Positions 53,551 to 62,169 of a stretch of 64,000 nt of DNA are shown here, piece by piece. The notes under the pieces are model-generated. The model searched no databases and was not told where the DNA came from. It saw nothing but the letters and a program-made list of their open reading frames with translations. The translations under genes and the position numbers were made by a program. The stretch is from Alcanivorax jadensis T9 (GTDB taxonomy: Bacteria > Pseudomonadota > Gammaproteobacteria > Pseudomonadales > Alcanivoracaceae). Location: the NCBI RefSeq assembly GCF_000756655.1, contig NZ_ARXU01000006.1:124001-188000 (forward strand). Reading direction: 5' to 3'. Each line of letters opens with the position of its first letter. Position 1 is the first letter of the stretch.

Positions 53551-54966
53551 TTACATAGGCGGCATACCGCCCGGGCCGCCCATACCCCCCATGCCGCCAG
53601 GGCCACCGGGGCCACCATTGCCGCCCATCATCCCTTCCATGCCACGCATCATGTTCTTCATGCCACCCTTGGTGCGCATCTTCTTCATCATCTTGGCCAT
53701 CATCTTCTGCTGCTTCATCAGACGATTCAGGGCCGGGATATCCAGGCCGGCACCCGCGGCGATGCGTTTCTTGCGCGAGCCCTTGATGAGATCCGGGTTA
53801 CGCCGCTCTTTCGGGGTCATGGAGTCAATCAGCGCCTCCATGTGCTTCATCTGCTTCATGGACGCCGGGTCCTGAGCGGCCTGCATCATGCCGCCCATGC
53901 CGGGCAACTTGTCGAGCAGGCCGGCCATGCCGCCCATATTGCGCATCTGCTGGAACTGGTCCTTAAGATCCTCGAAGTCCATCGCCTTGCCTTTCTTGAA
54001 CTTCTTGGCAATTTTCTCGGCTTTGGTCTTGTCCAGCTTGCGCTCGGCCTCTTCCACCAGGGAGAGCACGTCGCCCATGCCCAAAATGCGGCTGGCGATA
54101 CGATCCGGGTGGAAGGGCTCCAGCGCATCGGTCTTCTCGCCCATGCCGATGAACTTGATCGGCTTGCCGGTGAGGTGGCGAACCGACAGGGCGGCACCAC
54201 CACGGGAATCACCGTCTGCTTTGGTGAGGATCACACCAGTCAGCGGCAGCGCTTCATTAAAAGCCTGGGCGGTATTGGCAGCATCCTGACCGGTCATGGC
54301 GTCAACCACGAACAGGGTTTCCACCGGGTTGATCGCCCCGTGCAGGCGCTTGATCTCGCCCATCATGTCTTCATCAATGTGCAGACGACCGGCGGTATCG
54401 ACGATCAGCACATCCATGTAGCGGCGGCGCGCTTCTTCCAGGGCACCGTTGGCGATATCCACCGGGTCCTGGTCGCCGGTGGAGGGGAAGAAGTTGGTCT
54501 CCACCTCACCGGCCAGGGTTTTCAGCTGCTCAATCGCCGCCGGGCGATACACGTCGGCGGAGACCACCATGACCTTCTTCTTTTCCCGCTCCTGCAGGAA
54601 ACGGGCGAGCTTGGCCACGGAGGTGGTCTTACCGGCACCCTGCAAACCCGCCATCAGAATGATGGCCGGGGGCTTGGTAGCCAGATTCAGGCCGTCGTTG
54701 GCGTCGCCCATGGTATGGACAAGCTCGTCGTTGACGATCTTCACGAACGCCTGGCCGGGGTTCAGGCTCTTCAGGACTTCCTGGCCCAGGGCCTTTTCCT
54801 TCACCTGTTCGACAAACTCTTTCACTACCGGCAGGGCCACATCGGCCTCCAGCAGTGCCTTGCGCACTTCGCGCAGGGTGTCGCGGATATTGTCTTCGGT
54901 CAGGGCACCCTGACCTGCCAGGCTTTTAAGCGACGATCCCAACCGGTCGGTGAGATTCTCGAACAT
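53551..54966 (-). CDS. ffh: Signal recognition particle protein Ffh
   Basis: A 471-residue protein: NG domain with P-loop GLQGAGKTTSVAKLARFL, DTAGRLHIDEDMMGEI, TKADGDSRGGAALSVRH, then the methionine-rich M domain (MRNMGGMAGLLDKLPGMGGM) and an unusually Gly-Met-Pro-rich tail (GGNGGPGGPGGMGGMGG). It binds 4.5S RNA and signal sequences and targets ribosomes to the membrane via FtsY. ATG 54966 begins MFENLTDRLGSSLK. Upstream of rpsP in the common order; no terminator except the large inverted repeat. Confidence 0.97.
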   Translation of the reverse strand: MFENLTDRLGSSLKSLAGQGALTEDNIRDTLREVRKALLEADVALPVVKEFVEQVKEKALGQEVLKSLNPGQAFVKIVNDELVHTMGDANDGLNLATKPPAIILMAGLQGAGKTTSVAKLARFLQEREKKKVMVVSADVYRPAAIEQLKTLAGEVETNFFPSTGDQDPVDIANGALEEARRRYMDVLIVDTAGRLHIDEDMMGEIKRLHGAINPVETLFVVDAMTGQDAANTAQAFNEALPLTGVILTKADGDSRGGAALSVRHLTGKPIKFIGMGEKTDALEPFHPDRIASRILGMGDVLSLVEEAERKLDKTKAEKIAKKFKKGKAMDFEDLKDQFQQMRNMGGMAGLLDKLPGMGGMMQAAQDPASMKQMKHMEALIDSMTPKERRNPDLIKGSRKKRIAAGAGLDIPALNRLMKQQKMMAKMMKKMRTKGGMKNMMRGMEGMMGGNGGPGGPGGMGGMGGPGGMPPM

Positions 54967-55172
54967 GGGGTTACCTCCAAATACACCGTGTCTGCGGCCA
55001 GCTTCAGCCGCCGCAGGGACAGGGGCGCGATTATAGCCTTCCTTGGCGGCCAACGTCATGGGGCAGACACCCACAGAAAATGAGAATGATTGTTGATAGT
55101 GCAGATATGCCTATGCCAGACTTCAGCAGCCCGCCACTTTATTCGGGTAATGACGACGGATAACAACGACCT

Positions 55173-55973
55173 ATGAACCTTTCCGTGATCAGTGGTTTTG
55201 CCGCCTTTGCCCTGTATCTGGTTGCTTGCCTGATCCTTTACCGGCAGTACCGCGGACAACAGCGCCCGTCGCGGGCCTCCGTGCTGATACCCGGGAGTCT
55301 GGCTGTGCTGGCCCATGGCCTCTGCCTGTGGCAGATCATTCTCACTTCCCATGGGCTGCAACTGGGCGTGTTCCCGGTGGCGTCCACGGTGGCCTTTACC
55401 GGCGCTATCGTGGTGTTGCTTTCCAGCCTCTACCGTCCTTTCGAATGGATTTCTGCGCTGGTCTATCCCTTTGCGGCACTGACCATTCCCGCCATGCTCT
55501 GGGTCAATACCGGCTATATTGCTCATCCGCTGGCCCATGGCTTGGGCATGCATGTGTTGTTCTCGATCCTTGCCTACGCGGTGCTGGCCATCGCCGCCTG
55601 CCAGGCCGTGCTGCTGTGGGTACAGGACCGCCAGCTGAAAAGTGGCCATATTCGAGGCGTGATGCGGGTTTTTCCACCCATTCAGGTAATGGAATCCATG
55701 CTGTTCGAAGCGATCTGGCTGGGTCAGATACTGCTCACCGTGGCGATCCTCAGCGGCTTCCTCTATGTGGACAACCTGTTCGCGCAAAATTTGGCGCACA
55801 AAAGCGTCCTCACGCTGGTGTCCTGGGTGGTGTTCTCGGTATTGCTGACCGGCCGCTATCTGCGTGGCTGGCGGGGACGCACCGCCATTCGCTTTACCCT
55901 AAGTGGTTTTGCCGTGTTACTGGTGGCTTTCTTCGGCAGTCAGTTGGTGCTGGAATTTATTCTCAAGCGGTGA
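55173..55973 (+). CDS. YpjD/CcsA-like inner-membrane protein
   Basis: A 266-residue protein with about eight transmembrane helices. Matches the cytochrome c assembly family: HGLCLWQIILTSHGLQLGVF, FEWISALVYPFAALTIPAML, HPLAHGLGMHVLFSILAYAV, LLWVQDRQLKSG and FPPIQVMESMLFEAIWLGQI. The HGL and HVLFSILAYAVL histidines could bind haem. The ffh-divergent position is typical of the corE/ypjD gene in gammaproteobacteria. Exact role in cytochrome c biogenesis is not shown. It is followed by composite repeat copy 3 and a CBS-domain transporter. Confidence 0.88.
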   Translation: MNLSVISGFAAFALYLVACLILYRQYRGQQRPSRASVLIPGSLAVLAHGLCLWQIILTSHGLQLGVFPVASTVAFTGAIVVLLSSLYRPFEWISALVYPFAALTIPAMLWVNTGYIAHPLAHGLGMHVLFSILAYAVLAIAACQAVLLWVQDRQLKSGHIRGVMRVFPPIQVMESMLFEAIWLGQILLTVAILSGFLYVDNLFAQNLAHKSVLTLVSWVVFSVLLTGRYLRGWRGRTAIRFTLSGFAVLLVAFFGSQLVLEFILKR

Positions 55974-55982
55974 GGCAGTAAC

Positions 55983-56284
55983 ACGCTGCAACGCGGGCTG
56001 GGCCGTGCTAATCGGATAGCACCCTGCCCGCGTTTTTTGTAGGAGGAAGCTTGCAGGCGAACCAGCAAAGGCCCGTAGGAGCGTCGCTCGCGGCGCGATT
56101 CGGTCGTTTATTGTGGCAACGCATTGCTGGGAAACCTGTCGAGCTCTGATATTCCTGATCGCCCTGCGGGCGATTTCCGCGCAAGCGCGGTTCGCACCTC
56201 AAGAGGTACGGCTTCGTAGAAATGGCGGGCGAGGTTGGTGATATTCCCCACTCTTTCCTGCCCCAACAAGCGCAGCTCGTTGCT
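55983..56284 (+). repeat. Composite intergenic repeat, copy 3
   Basis: Order as in the other copies: hairpin CGCGGGC...GCCCGCG plus six T (55992-56038), a small REP variant (56039-56062), a REP half (56074-56100), middle module (about 56130-56175, CCTGTCGAGC, CCTGATCGCCCTGCGG), inverted REP half (about 56180-56208), GGCTTCGTAGAAATG and the tail ending AGCTCGTTGC (56275-56284). It lacks the CTCCTACAG segment of copy 1 and is shorter. It follows ypjD on the same strand. Confidence 0.75.
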
Positions 56285-56346
56285 TGACACCCCCAACCCC
56301 CAGCCCGAACAATAGCGGGCCGACTGGCGGATAAACGACTTTTCCT

Positions 56347-57609
56347 TTGGATACCTATTCTGACGGGTGGCTGATAGGCGCCCTGATTGCCCTGATTCTT
56401 GGCTCTGCCTTCTTTTCCAGCAGTGAAACCGGCATGGTGGCGATCAACCGCTATCGTCTGCGCCACTTGGCCCGTCAGGGCCACAAGGCCGCCTCCCGGG
56501 TGGAGGGTCTGCTCAAGCGGACTGACCGACTGCTGTCCGTCATCCTGATCGGCAACAATTTCGTCAACAACTTCGCCGCCACCGTGGCCGCCATTCTGGC
56601 GATCCGCTGGCTCGGCGACAGCGGTGCCGCCGTGGCGCCGGTGGTAATCACCATCATCATGCTGGTGTTTGCCGAAATCACCCCGAAGACCTATGCGGCC
56701 ATGAAACCGGAACGGGTCGCCTTCCCGGCCAGTGTGCTGCTGAAACCCTTGCAGGTCCTGCTCGCACCCCTGGTGTGGATGGTCAACGGTGTCAGCATGA
56801 TGTTGTTGCGGCTGGGCGGAATTCGTCCCAACGATCAGGACGACGATCACCTGAGTCCGGAAGAGCTGCGCACAGTCGTCAACGAGGCCGGCGGCCTGAT
56901 CCCGGAAAACCACCAGAAGATGCTGCTCAACATCCTCGATCTGGAAACGGTGACCGTGGAAGACATCATGGTGCCCCGTAACGAAATGGTGGGCATTGAT
57001 CTCGAGGATGACATGCATGAAATCCTCACCACTCTGCGTTCCAGCCAGCACACTCGCCTGCCAGTATTCAACGGCGACCCGAACAACATGATCGGCCTGC
57101 TGCACCTGCGCAAACTGAGCCGTTTGCTGCTCAAGGAAGACATCAACAAGGCGGAGCTGATGCAGCACACGGTGGAGCCCTACTTTGTCCCAGAGGGCAC
57201 CTCCTTGCACCAGCAACTGATCAACTTCCAGAATGCCAAACGCCGCATCGGCATCGTGGTGGACGAATACGGCGATGTGCTGGGACTGGTGACACTAGAG
57301 GACATTCTCGAAGAGATCGTCGGTGAATTCACCACCGACCTGGCCGCCAGCAGTCAGGACATTCATCCCCAGGAAGACGACAGCTATGTCATCGACGGTT
57401 CCGCCACCCTGCGCGAAATCAACCGCAGCCTGGACTGGGAACTGCCTACCGACGGCCCCAAAACCCTCAACGGCCTGATCCTGGAATACCTGCAAGACAT
57501 CCCCGACGCCAATATCTCGATAAAGATCGATCAATACCAGATCGAGATCCTGCAGGTGAAAGACAATATGGTGAAAGCGGTGAAGGCCAGGAGAGCAGTG
57601 AACAGTTAA
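56347..57609 (+). CDS. CNNM/CorB-type transporter with CBS domains (DUF21)
   Basis: A 420-residue protein. The DUF21/CNNM membrane domain (residues 8-180: ALIALILGSAFFSSSETGMV, LSVILIGNNFVNNFAATVAA, AEITPKTYAAMKPERVAFPA) is followed by two CBS domains (VEDIMVPRNEMVGIDLEDDM; RIGIVVDEYGDVLGLVTLED) and a CorC/HlyC C-terminal domain. The family exports or regulates magnesium. The start is TTG 56347; no ATG suits. The stop codon and last residues are inside a 7-nt repeat array. Confidence 0.92.
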   Translation: MDTYSDGWLIGALIALILGSAFFSSSETGMVAINRYRLRHLARQGHKAASRVEGLLKRTDRLLSVILIGNNFVNNFAATVAAILAIRWLGDSGAAVAPVVITIIMLVFAEITPKTYAAMKPERVAFPASVLLKPLQVLLAPLVWMVNGVSMMLLRLGGIRPNDQDDDHLSPEELRTVVNEAGGLIPENHQKMLLNILDLETVTVEDIMVPRNEMVGIDLEDDMHEILTTLRSSQHTRLPVFNGDPNNMIGLLHLRKLSRLLLKEDINKAELMQHTVEPYFVPEGTSLHQQLINFQNAKRRIGIVVDEYGDVLGLVTLEDILEEIVGEFTTDLAASSQDIHPQEDDSYVIDGSATLREINRSLDWELPTDGPKTLNGLILEYLQDIPDANISIKIDQYQIEILQVKDNMVKAVKARRAVNS

Positions 57610-57756
57610 CAGTGAATAGTTAACAGTTCGCGTGTAACGCTTTCGGTTTTCGAACGTAAGAGGCCGCGTCCAGAGCATGGGCGCGGCCTCTTACGTTCTA
57701 GAATAATAACGCCTCAACCGCGCCACTGTTAACTATTCACTGTTCACTGTTAACTG
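57596..57756. repeat. Inverted 7-nt repeat arrays around a 17-bp hairpin
   Basis: Left array 57596-57627 (CAGTGAA-CAGTTAA-CAGTGAA-TAGTTAA-CAGT) and right array 57725-57756 match as inverse complements in 30 of 32 positions. Between them a perfect 17-bp stem (57652-57668 and 57682-57698, GAACGTAAGAGGCCGCG, 13-nt loop) sits at the convergence of the CBS transporter and rssA genes. A bidirectional terminator is the simplest reading, though the T-run is short. The left array encodes the end of the upstream gene. Confidence 0.9.
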
Positions 57757-57760
57757 CCTT

Positions 57761-58687
57761 TCAAACCCTATCCGCCACCGGTGATCCCACCCAGGCGAGG
57801 ATATCGGATTCATAGCGTTTAACCAGTGAGCGCCCTTCTTCGATGGCCTCTTTGGCGCGGTGAAAATCCATCAGGGCGAAATCTTCCAGCATGGGCACCA
57901 GAGTCACCTCCGGCGGGTCGCCTGCCATGCGGGAACGCGTGATGCGGTCCTGCATGATGTTGATGCTGGATGCCACCACATCGAAAAAGCCCGGATCGTC
58001 ACCATCTTCGGAAATGAAGTAACCCATCATCTTGTGCCAGATACTGCGCTCTTCGTCGCTGCCCTCTTCTCCCTGGGCCTGACTGCGAGTGTCACGGGAC
58101 AGGTGGGCGCCGACCAGTTGGGCGTTGAGGTTAACGGCGATGACCACATCGGCCCCCATGGCGCGGGCTGCAGACACCGGCACCGGGTTGACCAGCCCCC
58201 CGTCCAGCATCCAGCGACCCTGCATCTTCACCGGCGAAAACAGGCCCGGCAATGCACAGGAGGCGCGAGCAGCATCCAGCATGGTGCCTTTGGTAATCCA
58301 GACTTCACGGCCACTTTTCATATCTGTGGCCACGGTAACCAGTTTCTTTTCCAGGGTTTCAATATCCGGATTTTCATGATGTTCGCGGAAGAAATTGAAC
58401 AACTTCTCCCCCTTCACCATGCCCCCGGACAGGCTGATATCCAGCAAGCCGAACACATCCTTGACCGTCAGCGACTGCACCCAGTCGGCAAACTCGTTGA
58501 GGGTGTCTGTCACGTAGGCCCCGCCCACCAAGGCACCGATGGAGGTACCCGCAACCACCTGCGGCTGCACACCGATTTCTTCCAGCCCCTGAATGATGCC
58601 AATGTGCGCCCAGCCGCGGGCAGAGCCACTGCCAAGGGCCAGACCGACCACGGGTTTGTGAGGGGCCTGATCACCGATATCGGTCAT
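57761..58687 (-). CDS. rssA: Patatin-like phospholipase RssA
   Basis: A 308-residue cytosolic protein with the oxyanion motif GLALGSGSARGWAHIG, nucleophile motif GTSIG (Ser) and the catalytic Asp in MLDGGLVNPVPV. It matches the NTE/RssA subfamily, which hydrolyses lipid acyl esters; the physiological substrate is unknown. Its start overlaps the DUF1289 stop by 4 nt (ATGA), and DUF1289, gamma-carbonic-anhydrase-like and CoA pyrophosphatase genes lie upstream, forming an apparent operon. Confidence 0.92.
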   Translation of the reverse strand: MTDIGDQAPHKPVVGLALGSGSARGWAHIGIIQGLEEIGVQPQVVAGTSIGALVGGAYVTDTLNEFADWVQSLTVKDVFGLLDISLSGGMVKGEKLFNFFREHHENPDIETLEKKLVTVATDMKSGREVWITKGTMLDAARASCALPGLFSPVKMQGRWMLDGGLVNPVPVSAARAMGADVVIAVNLNAQLVGAHLSRDTRSQAQGEEGSDEERSIWHKMMGYFISEDGDDPGFFDVVASSINIMQDRITRSRMAGDPPEVTLVPMLEDFALMDFHRAKEAIEEGRSLVKRYESDILAWVGSPVADRV

Positions 58688-58890
58688 GATGGATTTTTCT
58701 CCTTGCGGACCACACAGGGCGCCGGTTCGCCCTTCATGCGTTGTTCAATACGACGGAACACTTCCCGCTTTTCCTCATCGGAAAGCAGTCCCCAGATGGA
58801 AATCTCTCCGCCGCTACGGAAACACCCCACGCAGATATCATTTTCATCCAGGGCGCAGATGGAAACGCAGGGGGAAATCAACTGGCTCAT
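58684..58890 (-). CDS. DUF1289 family small protein
   Basis: A 68-residue protein with ISPCVSICALDENDICVGCF, the CxxxC...CxGC cysteine pattern of DUF1289, likely binding a metal. The family is widely conserved but functionally uncharacterised. It overlaps rssA by 4 nt and the upstream gamma-carbonic-anhydrase-like gene by 4 nt, so translation is coupled along the cluster. Confidence 0.9.
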   Translation of the reverse strand: MSQLISPCVSICALDENDICVGCFRSGGEISIWGLLSDEEKREVFRRIEQRMKGEPAPCVVRKEKNPS

Positions 58891-59423
58891 GACTGAAACC
58901 GTTCGTCCACTTCCAGATGCTCAGCGAATTCCTTGGCGTGGGCCACATAGTGCATGCTGCTCATGGTCAGCATGGCCTTGTGGCCATCGGTGATTTCCTT
59001 GACCACCTTGGCCGGGGAGCCCATCACCAGGGAATTGTCGGGAATCTTCATACCTTCCGGCACCAGGGAGTTGGCACCGATGATACAATTCTTGCCCACC
59101 ACCGCCTTGTTCAGAACCACCGCGTTAATACCGATCAGGCTGTTATCGCCAATGGTGCAACCGTGCAGCATGACCTTGTGGCCCACGGTCACATCACGGC
59201 CAATTTTCATGGGCACGCCCGGGTCCACATGCAGGACGGAGCCGTCCTGAATATTGGTGTTTTCGCCAATCTCGATCACATCATTGTCGGCGCGCAGTAC
59301 CGCGTTGAACCAGATGCTGGTGTTGGCTTCCATGATCACCGAGCCGATCACGGTGGCATTGTCAGCGATCCAGTGGCCGGCACCCCGTTGTTCCAGTTGC
59401 CGACTGCCAATTTTATAAATCAT
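58887..59423 (-). CDS. Gamma-carbonic-anhydrase-like protein (YrdA/PaaY type)
   Basis: A 178-residue left-handed beta-helix protein with hexapeptide repeats (ATVIGSVIMEANTSIWFNAV, IGENTNIQDGSVLHVDPGVP, IGDNSLIGINAVVLNKAVVG). The three zinc histidines are in SVLHVD and TVGHKVMLHGC. PaaY-type relatives hydrolyse thioesters; carbonic anhydrase activity is not certain. It overlaps the DUF1289 gene by 4 nt and follows the CoA pyrophosphatase by 18 bp. Confidence 0.92.
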   Translation of the reverse strand: MIYKIGSRQLEQRGAGHWIADNATVIGSVIMEANTSIWFNAVLRADNDVIEIGENTNIQDGSVLHVDPGVPMKIGRDVTVGHKVMLHGCTIGDNSLIGINAVVLNKAVVGKNCIIGANSLVPEGMKIPDNSLVMGSPAKVVKEITDGHKAMLTMSSMHYVAHAKEFAEHLEVDERFQS

Positions 59424-59441
59424 CAGTGCTTTCCTTCGTTG

Positions 59442-60155
59442 TCAGTCCGTCACTTCAAACTCGATGTTCGCATCATAAACATGGTTGATCAGATCCAGAA
59501 TCATGAAGGCGGTCAGCCCCCAGATGCGCTTGTCTTCGTAGTAATAACTGGGAATGCGGAAACGCCGGCCAAAAAAATCGATGGGGCTGGATAATTCCGG
59601 GACTTCATCCAGGAAAAACTGTAGCGGCACCTGGAAAATCGTCTCGATTTCACCGGGCTCCGCCACCAGCGGCGCCTCGGGCCGGACGATACCCACGAAG
59701 GGCGTTACCTTCATGCCATAGCGGGATGCCAGCGGCGATAGCTGGCCGAGCACGTCCACGTAGCCAGGATCCAGGCCCACCTCTTCCTGGCTCTCGCGCA
59801 GGGCGGTCATCAACAAGCTTTTGTCCCCCGGGTCCCGCTTGCCCCCGGGAAACGCCACCTCACCGGCATGGGTAGGCATGGTGCTGGAGCGCACAGTCAG
59901 GATCAGGCGCGGCTCCGGATCATCAATCAGCGGCATCAGCACCGCCGCCTCTGGCAGTGCCAGCGGCAGCTCCGTGCGTTTGTAGTCCGGCAATCGCTGC
60001 CTGAGCTGATCGAGCACAGCCTTCTCCTGTAGTGCATTCAACAGTGCATTCAATTCAAACGGTAGTTTGAACAGCCGGGCCGTCGGCGGCAAGCCTGTGA
60101 TGACAGTAACATCATCACCGGGCAGATGGGGCCGCCGGAGATTCTCCTGTATCAT
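59442..60155 (-). CDS. NUDIX CoA pyrophosphatase
   Basis: A 237-residue protein. [20 protein letters not shown], then [20 protein letters not shown] and EEVGLD are the CoA-pyrophosphatase (NudL/YeaB) variant of the NUDIX box, with the LLTxRSxxLxxHxGxVxFPGG motif. It cleaves CoA or acyl-CoA to 3',5'-ADP and phosphopantetheine, fitting a cell with heavy acyl-CoA flux. The ATG at 60155 starts the family similarity; the longer frame overlaps the divergent NUDIX gene. Only 33 bp separate the two starts. Confidence 0.9.
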   Translation of the reverse strand: MIQENLRRPHLPGDDVTVITGLPPTARLFKLPFELNALLNALQEKAVLDQLRQRLPDYKRTELPLALPEAAVLMPLIDDPEPRLILTVRSSTMPTHAGEVAFPGGKRDPGDKSLLMTALRESQEEVGLDPGYVDVLGQLSPLASRYGMKVTPFVGIVRPEAPLVAEPGEIETIFQVPLQFFLDEVPELSSPIDFFGRRFRIPSYYYEDKRIWGLTAFMILDLINHVYDANIEFEVTD

Positions 60156-60188
60156 CAGGTTTTTGCCGTGTCCGGAGCGAGAGGTTTC

Positions 60189-60752
60189 ATGAAATTCTGC
60201 AGTCACTGCGGTAGCGACCAGATCGGTTTCAGCATTCCGGAAGGAGACAACCGGCCCCGCTACTGGTGCCCCGATTGCCAGACCATCCACTACCAGAACC
60301 CCAAGATCGTGGTCGGCGCAGTTCCCATGTGGGAAGGCAAGGTGCTGCTGTGCAAGCGCTCCATCGAACCGCGCAAGGGTTACTGGACCCTGCCCGCCGG
60401 CTATATGGAAAACGGTGAAACCCTGCAGGAAGGCGCCGCCCGGGAAACCTGGGAAGAAGCCTGTGCCACGGTGGACATCACCGATCTGTACACGGTATTC
60501 AACCTACCCCATATCAACCAGGTTTATGTGTTCTTTCTCGGCAGGGTGGAGGACGGCAAGTACGGCGTGGGCGAGGAAAGCAGCGATGCGGGCCTGTTCG
60601 GCCTGGATGAAATCCCCTGGGATGAACTGGCCTTCCCGGTAGTGGGCCGAACCCTCAAGTTCTATATCGATGATCTCAAGCGTGATGAGTACCCGGTACG
60701 CATTCAGGAAGTACCGCCGATAGGGAAGAAGCACCTGACCAAGGACGCATAA
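60189..60752 (+). CDS. NUDIX hydrolase with zinc ribbon
   Basis: A 187-residue protein with an N-terminal zinc ribbon ([14 protein letters not shown] and [14 protein letters not shown]) followed by a NUDIX box [22 protein letters not shown] (GX5EX7REUXEEXGU with a small variation). The ribbon-plus-NUDIX layout resembles NudC (NADH pyrophosphatase/decapping) and ADP-ribose pyrophosphatases, but the N-terminal domain is shorter. Substrate not inferable. Divergent from the CoA pyrophosphatase; REP elements follow. Confidence 0.85.
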   Translation: MKFCSHCGSDQIGFSIPEGDNRPRYWCPDCQTIHYQNPKIVVGAVPMWEGKVLLCKRSIEPRKGYWTLPAGYMENGETLQEGAARETWEEACATVDITDLYTVFNLPHINQVYVFFLGRVEDGKYGVGEESSDAGLFGLDEIPWDELAFPVVGRTLKFYIDDLKRDEYPVRIQEVPPIGKKHLTKDA

Positions 60753-60760
60753 TGCTTCTG

Positions 60761-60931
60761 TAGGAGCCATGCTCGCATGGCGAACCGCGAGCCTCAGCGA
60801 GGAGGAAGGCGATACAGCTTGCCGCTGTCCGCCTGTCCGCACTGAAGAGGCTATAGCGTCCGAGCATTCCTGATCCCCAGCGGGCGGTTTCCTCGCTACG
60901 CTCGGTTCGCCATGCAAGCATAGCTCCTACG
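60761..60931. repeat. Two opposed REP-like palindromes
   Basis: GTAGGAGCCATGCTCGCATG (from about 60761) and its inverse ending GCAAGCATAGCTCCTAC (to 60931) flank about 120 nt. The right half equals the solo copy at 31246-31271. The middle contains CATTCCTGATCCCCAGCGGGCGG, a distant relative of the composite element's middle module. Confidence 0.7.
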
Positions 60932-60957
60932 GGTGCCTTCGAGGCTCCCTCGCCAGG

Positions 60958-61290
60958 TCAGCCCGGCAACGGCTCCAGCCGCCACAGGTCAATGGCGGGC
61001 TCTTCGTAGGGATGCGCCAACCGCAGAGAGCTGATCACGGTCTGCACCCGCAATGCCGGGCAGATTGTCTCCACCCGATACTCTTCCACCACTTCCACGT
61101 CGCCGCCGGTCTCACCGATATAAGGGTTACTGCCCTCCAAGGGACGGAACTGTCCCTGCCCCAGAGTCTGGAAGCAGCAGCAATCATAATCGCCGATATG
61201 CCCGGCACCGGCTTCAAAGATAGCGTTCTTTACCTGCTCCACATGGCTGGTGGGCACGTAAAAGCACAGTTTGTAATACAGCTCGTCCAT
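60958..61290 (-). CDS. NIF3-like (YqfO-type) small protein
   Basis: A 110-residue protein with YKLCFYVPTSHVEQVKNAIF, GAGHIGDYDCCCFQTLGQGQ, FRPLEGSNPYIGETGG and RLAHPYEEPAIDLWRLE. This is the stand-alone form of the domain inserted in NIF3/YqfO proteins. It lacks the metal-binding NIF3 core. Function unknown. Monocistronic. Confidence 0.85.
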   Translation of the reverse strand: MDELYYKLCFYVPTSHVEQVKNAIFEAGAGHIGDYDCCCFQTLGQGQFRPLEGSNPYIGETGGDVEVVEEYRVETICPALRVQTVISSLRLAHPYEEPAIDLWRLEPLPG

Positions 61291-61335
61291 GGGGCTGGCC
61301 TCCTTGTTATTGTCGCTCGCGGTTCAGTAAAGCGG

Positions 61336-61473
61336 TTTTTTACCACAGAGGGCACAGAGTTCACTGAGAAAAGGCTTGCCTCTGTCATTAGCGATTTTTT
61401 TGTAGGAGGCTGCTTGCAGGCGAACCGGGTTGGCAGATCAAGGCCGATGTTCGCTTGCGAGCAAGCTCCTACA
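61336..61473. repeat. CACAGAG repeat and REP palindromes
   Basis: TTTACCACAGAGGGCACAGA (about 61338) is a single arm of the element seen at 29488-29565. Then GTAGGAGGCTGCTTGCAGGC (61402-61428) and the inverse TTCGCTTGCGAGCAAGCTCC...TAC (61449-61473) form a REP pair. The latter provides the stop codon of the next minus-strand gene. Confidence 0.75.
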
Positions 61474-62167
61474 GGTGGTCTGCCAACTCGGCAAACTCCG
61501 GCTTCAGAGCGTAATCGCCGTGGGCAGAAATCCAGATGCCTTCGGCGGCGACGGTCTGTTGGCCATTGACCCAGACGCTACCTTCGCAACGCAGCTTACG
61601 TCGCTCCAGAGTGACCAGCCGGGCCTCGAACTCCACCGGCGTATTGATGGGTGTACCGGCCAGATAGCGAATATTGAGGGTACCGGTCATGCCGATCTGG
61701 CGCACGAAATCCTGCGTTTTCGCCATCAGCATATCCAACGCCAGAGACAGGACACCACCATGTACCCGCCCCGGCGGCCCCTGAAAGGCCAGGCCGAAGG
61801 TGGCGCGGCCACGGACCCGATCCCCGTCCAGCCACAACTCCAGCGGGGGTGACATGGCGGAGGCCTTGCCGGTGAGGATTTCGAAATCCACCAGATCGGT
61901 CACATCATCGGCGGAGCCTTCCCCCGCCAGCAGCCGCTGAAGAATGCCGTTATAGTCCCGCTGGCCATACTGGGCCAGATCTGCACGCAGCTGACGGATG
62001 TGTTCGATGTACTCGTGCAGTTTGTCGTCCGGGGCATCCAGGCGCAGCACCTGCTCGGTCAGCCCGACCAGTTCCTGGCCCAGCTCCCGGTGCAGCTGAG
62101 CGCGAGGTGAAGGCGTCGGGGTTTCCCCCACAAGAATGTCACGGAAGTGATAGCGCTGGTCACTCAT
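61469..62167 (-). CDS. PaaI-type hotdog thioesterase with helical N-terminus (downstream copy)
   Basis: A 232-residue protein: an N-terminal helical part of about 90 residues, then a hotdog domain with PPLELWLDGDRVRGRATFGL, FQGPPGRVHGGVLSLALDML (catalytic-loop GxxHGG) and LNIRYLAGTPINTPVEFEAR. It probably hydrolyses an acyl-CoA. The upstream gene (2 bp away) is a paralogue. The stop TAG comes from a GTAGGAGC REP palindrome, so the C-terminus DHL* is set by the repeat. Confidence 0.87.
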   Translation of the reverse strand: MSDQRYHFRDILVGETPTPSPRAQLHRELGQELVGLTEQVLRLDAPDDKLHEYIEHIRQLRADLAQYGQRDYNGILQRLLAGEGSADDVTDLVDFEILTGKASAMSPPLELWLDGDRVRGRATFGLAFQGPPGRVHGGVLSLALDMLMAKTQDFVRQIGMTGTLNIRYLAGTPINTPVEFEARLVTLERRKLRCEGSVWVNGQQTVAAEGIWISAHGDYALKPEFAELADHL

Positions 62168-62169
62168 GG

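Noticed and set aside
53533-55083. Long plus-strand open frame of 516 codons, His/Leu-rich
   Set aside because: Antisense of ffh. The antisense promoter upstream could transcribe it, but the sequence shows no protein features.
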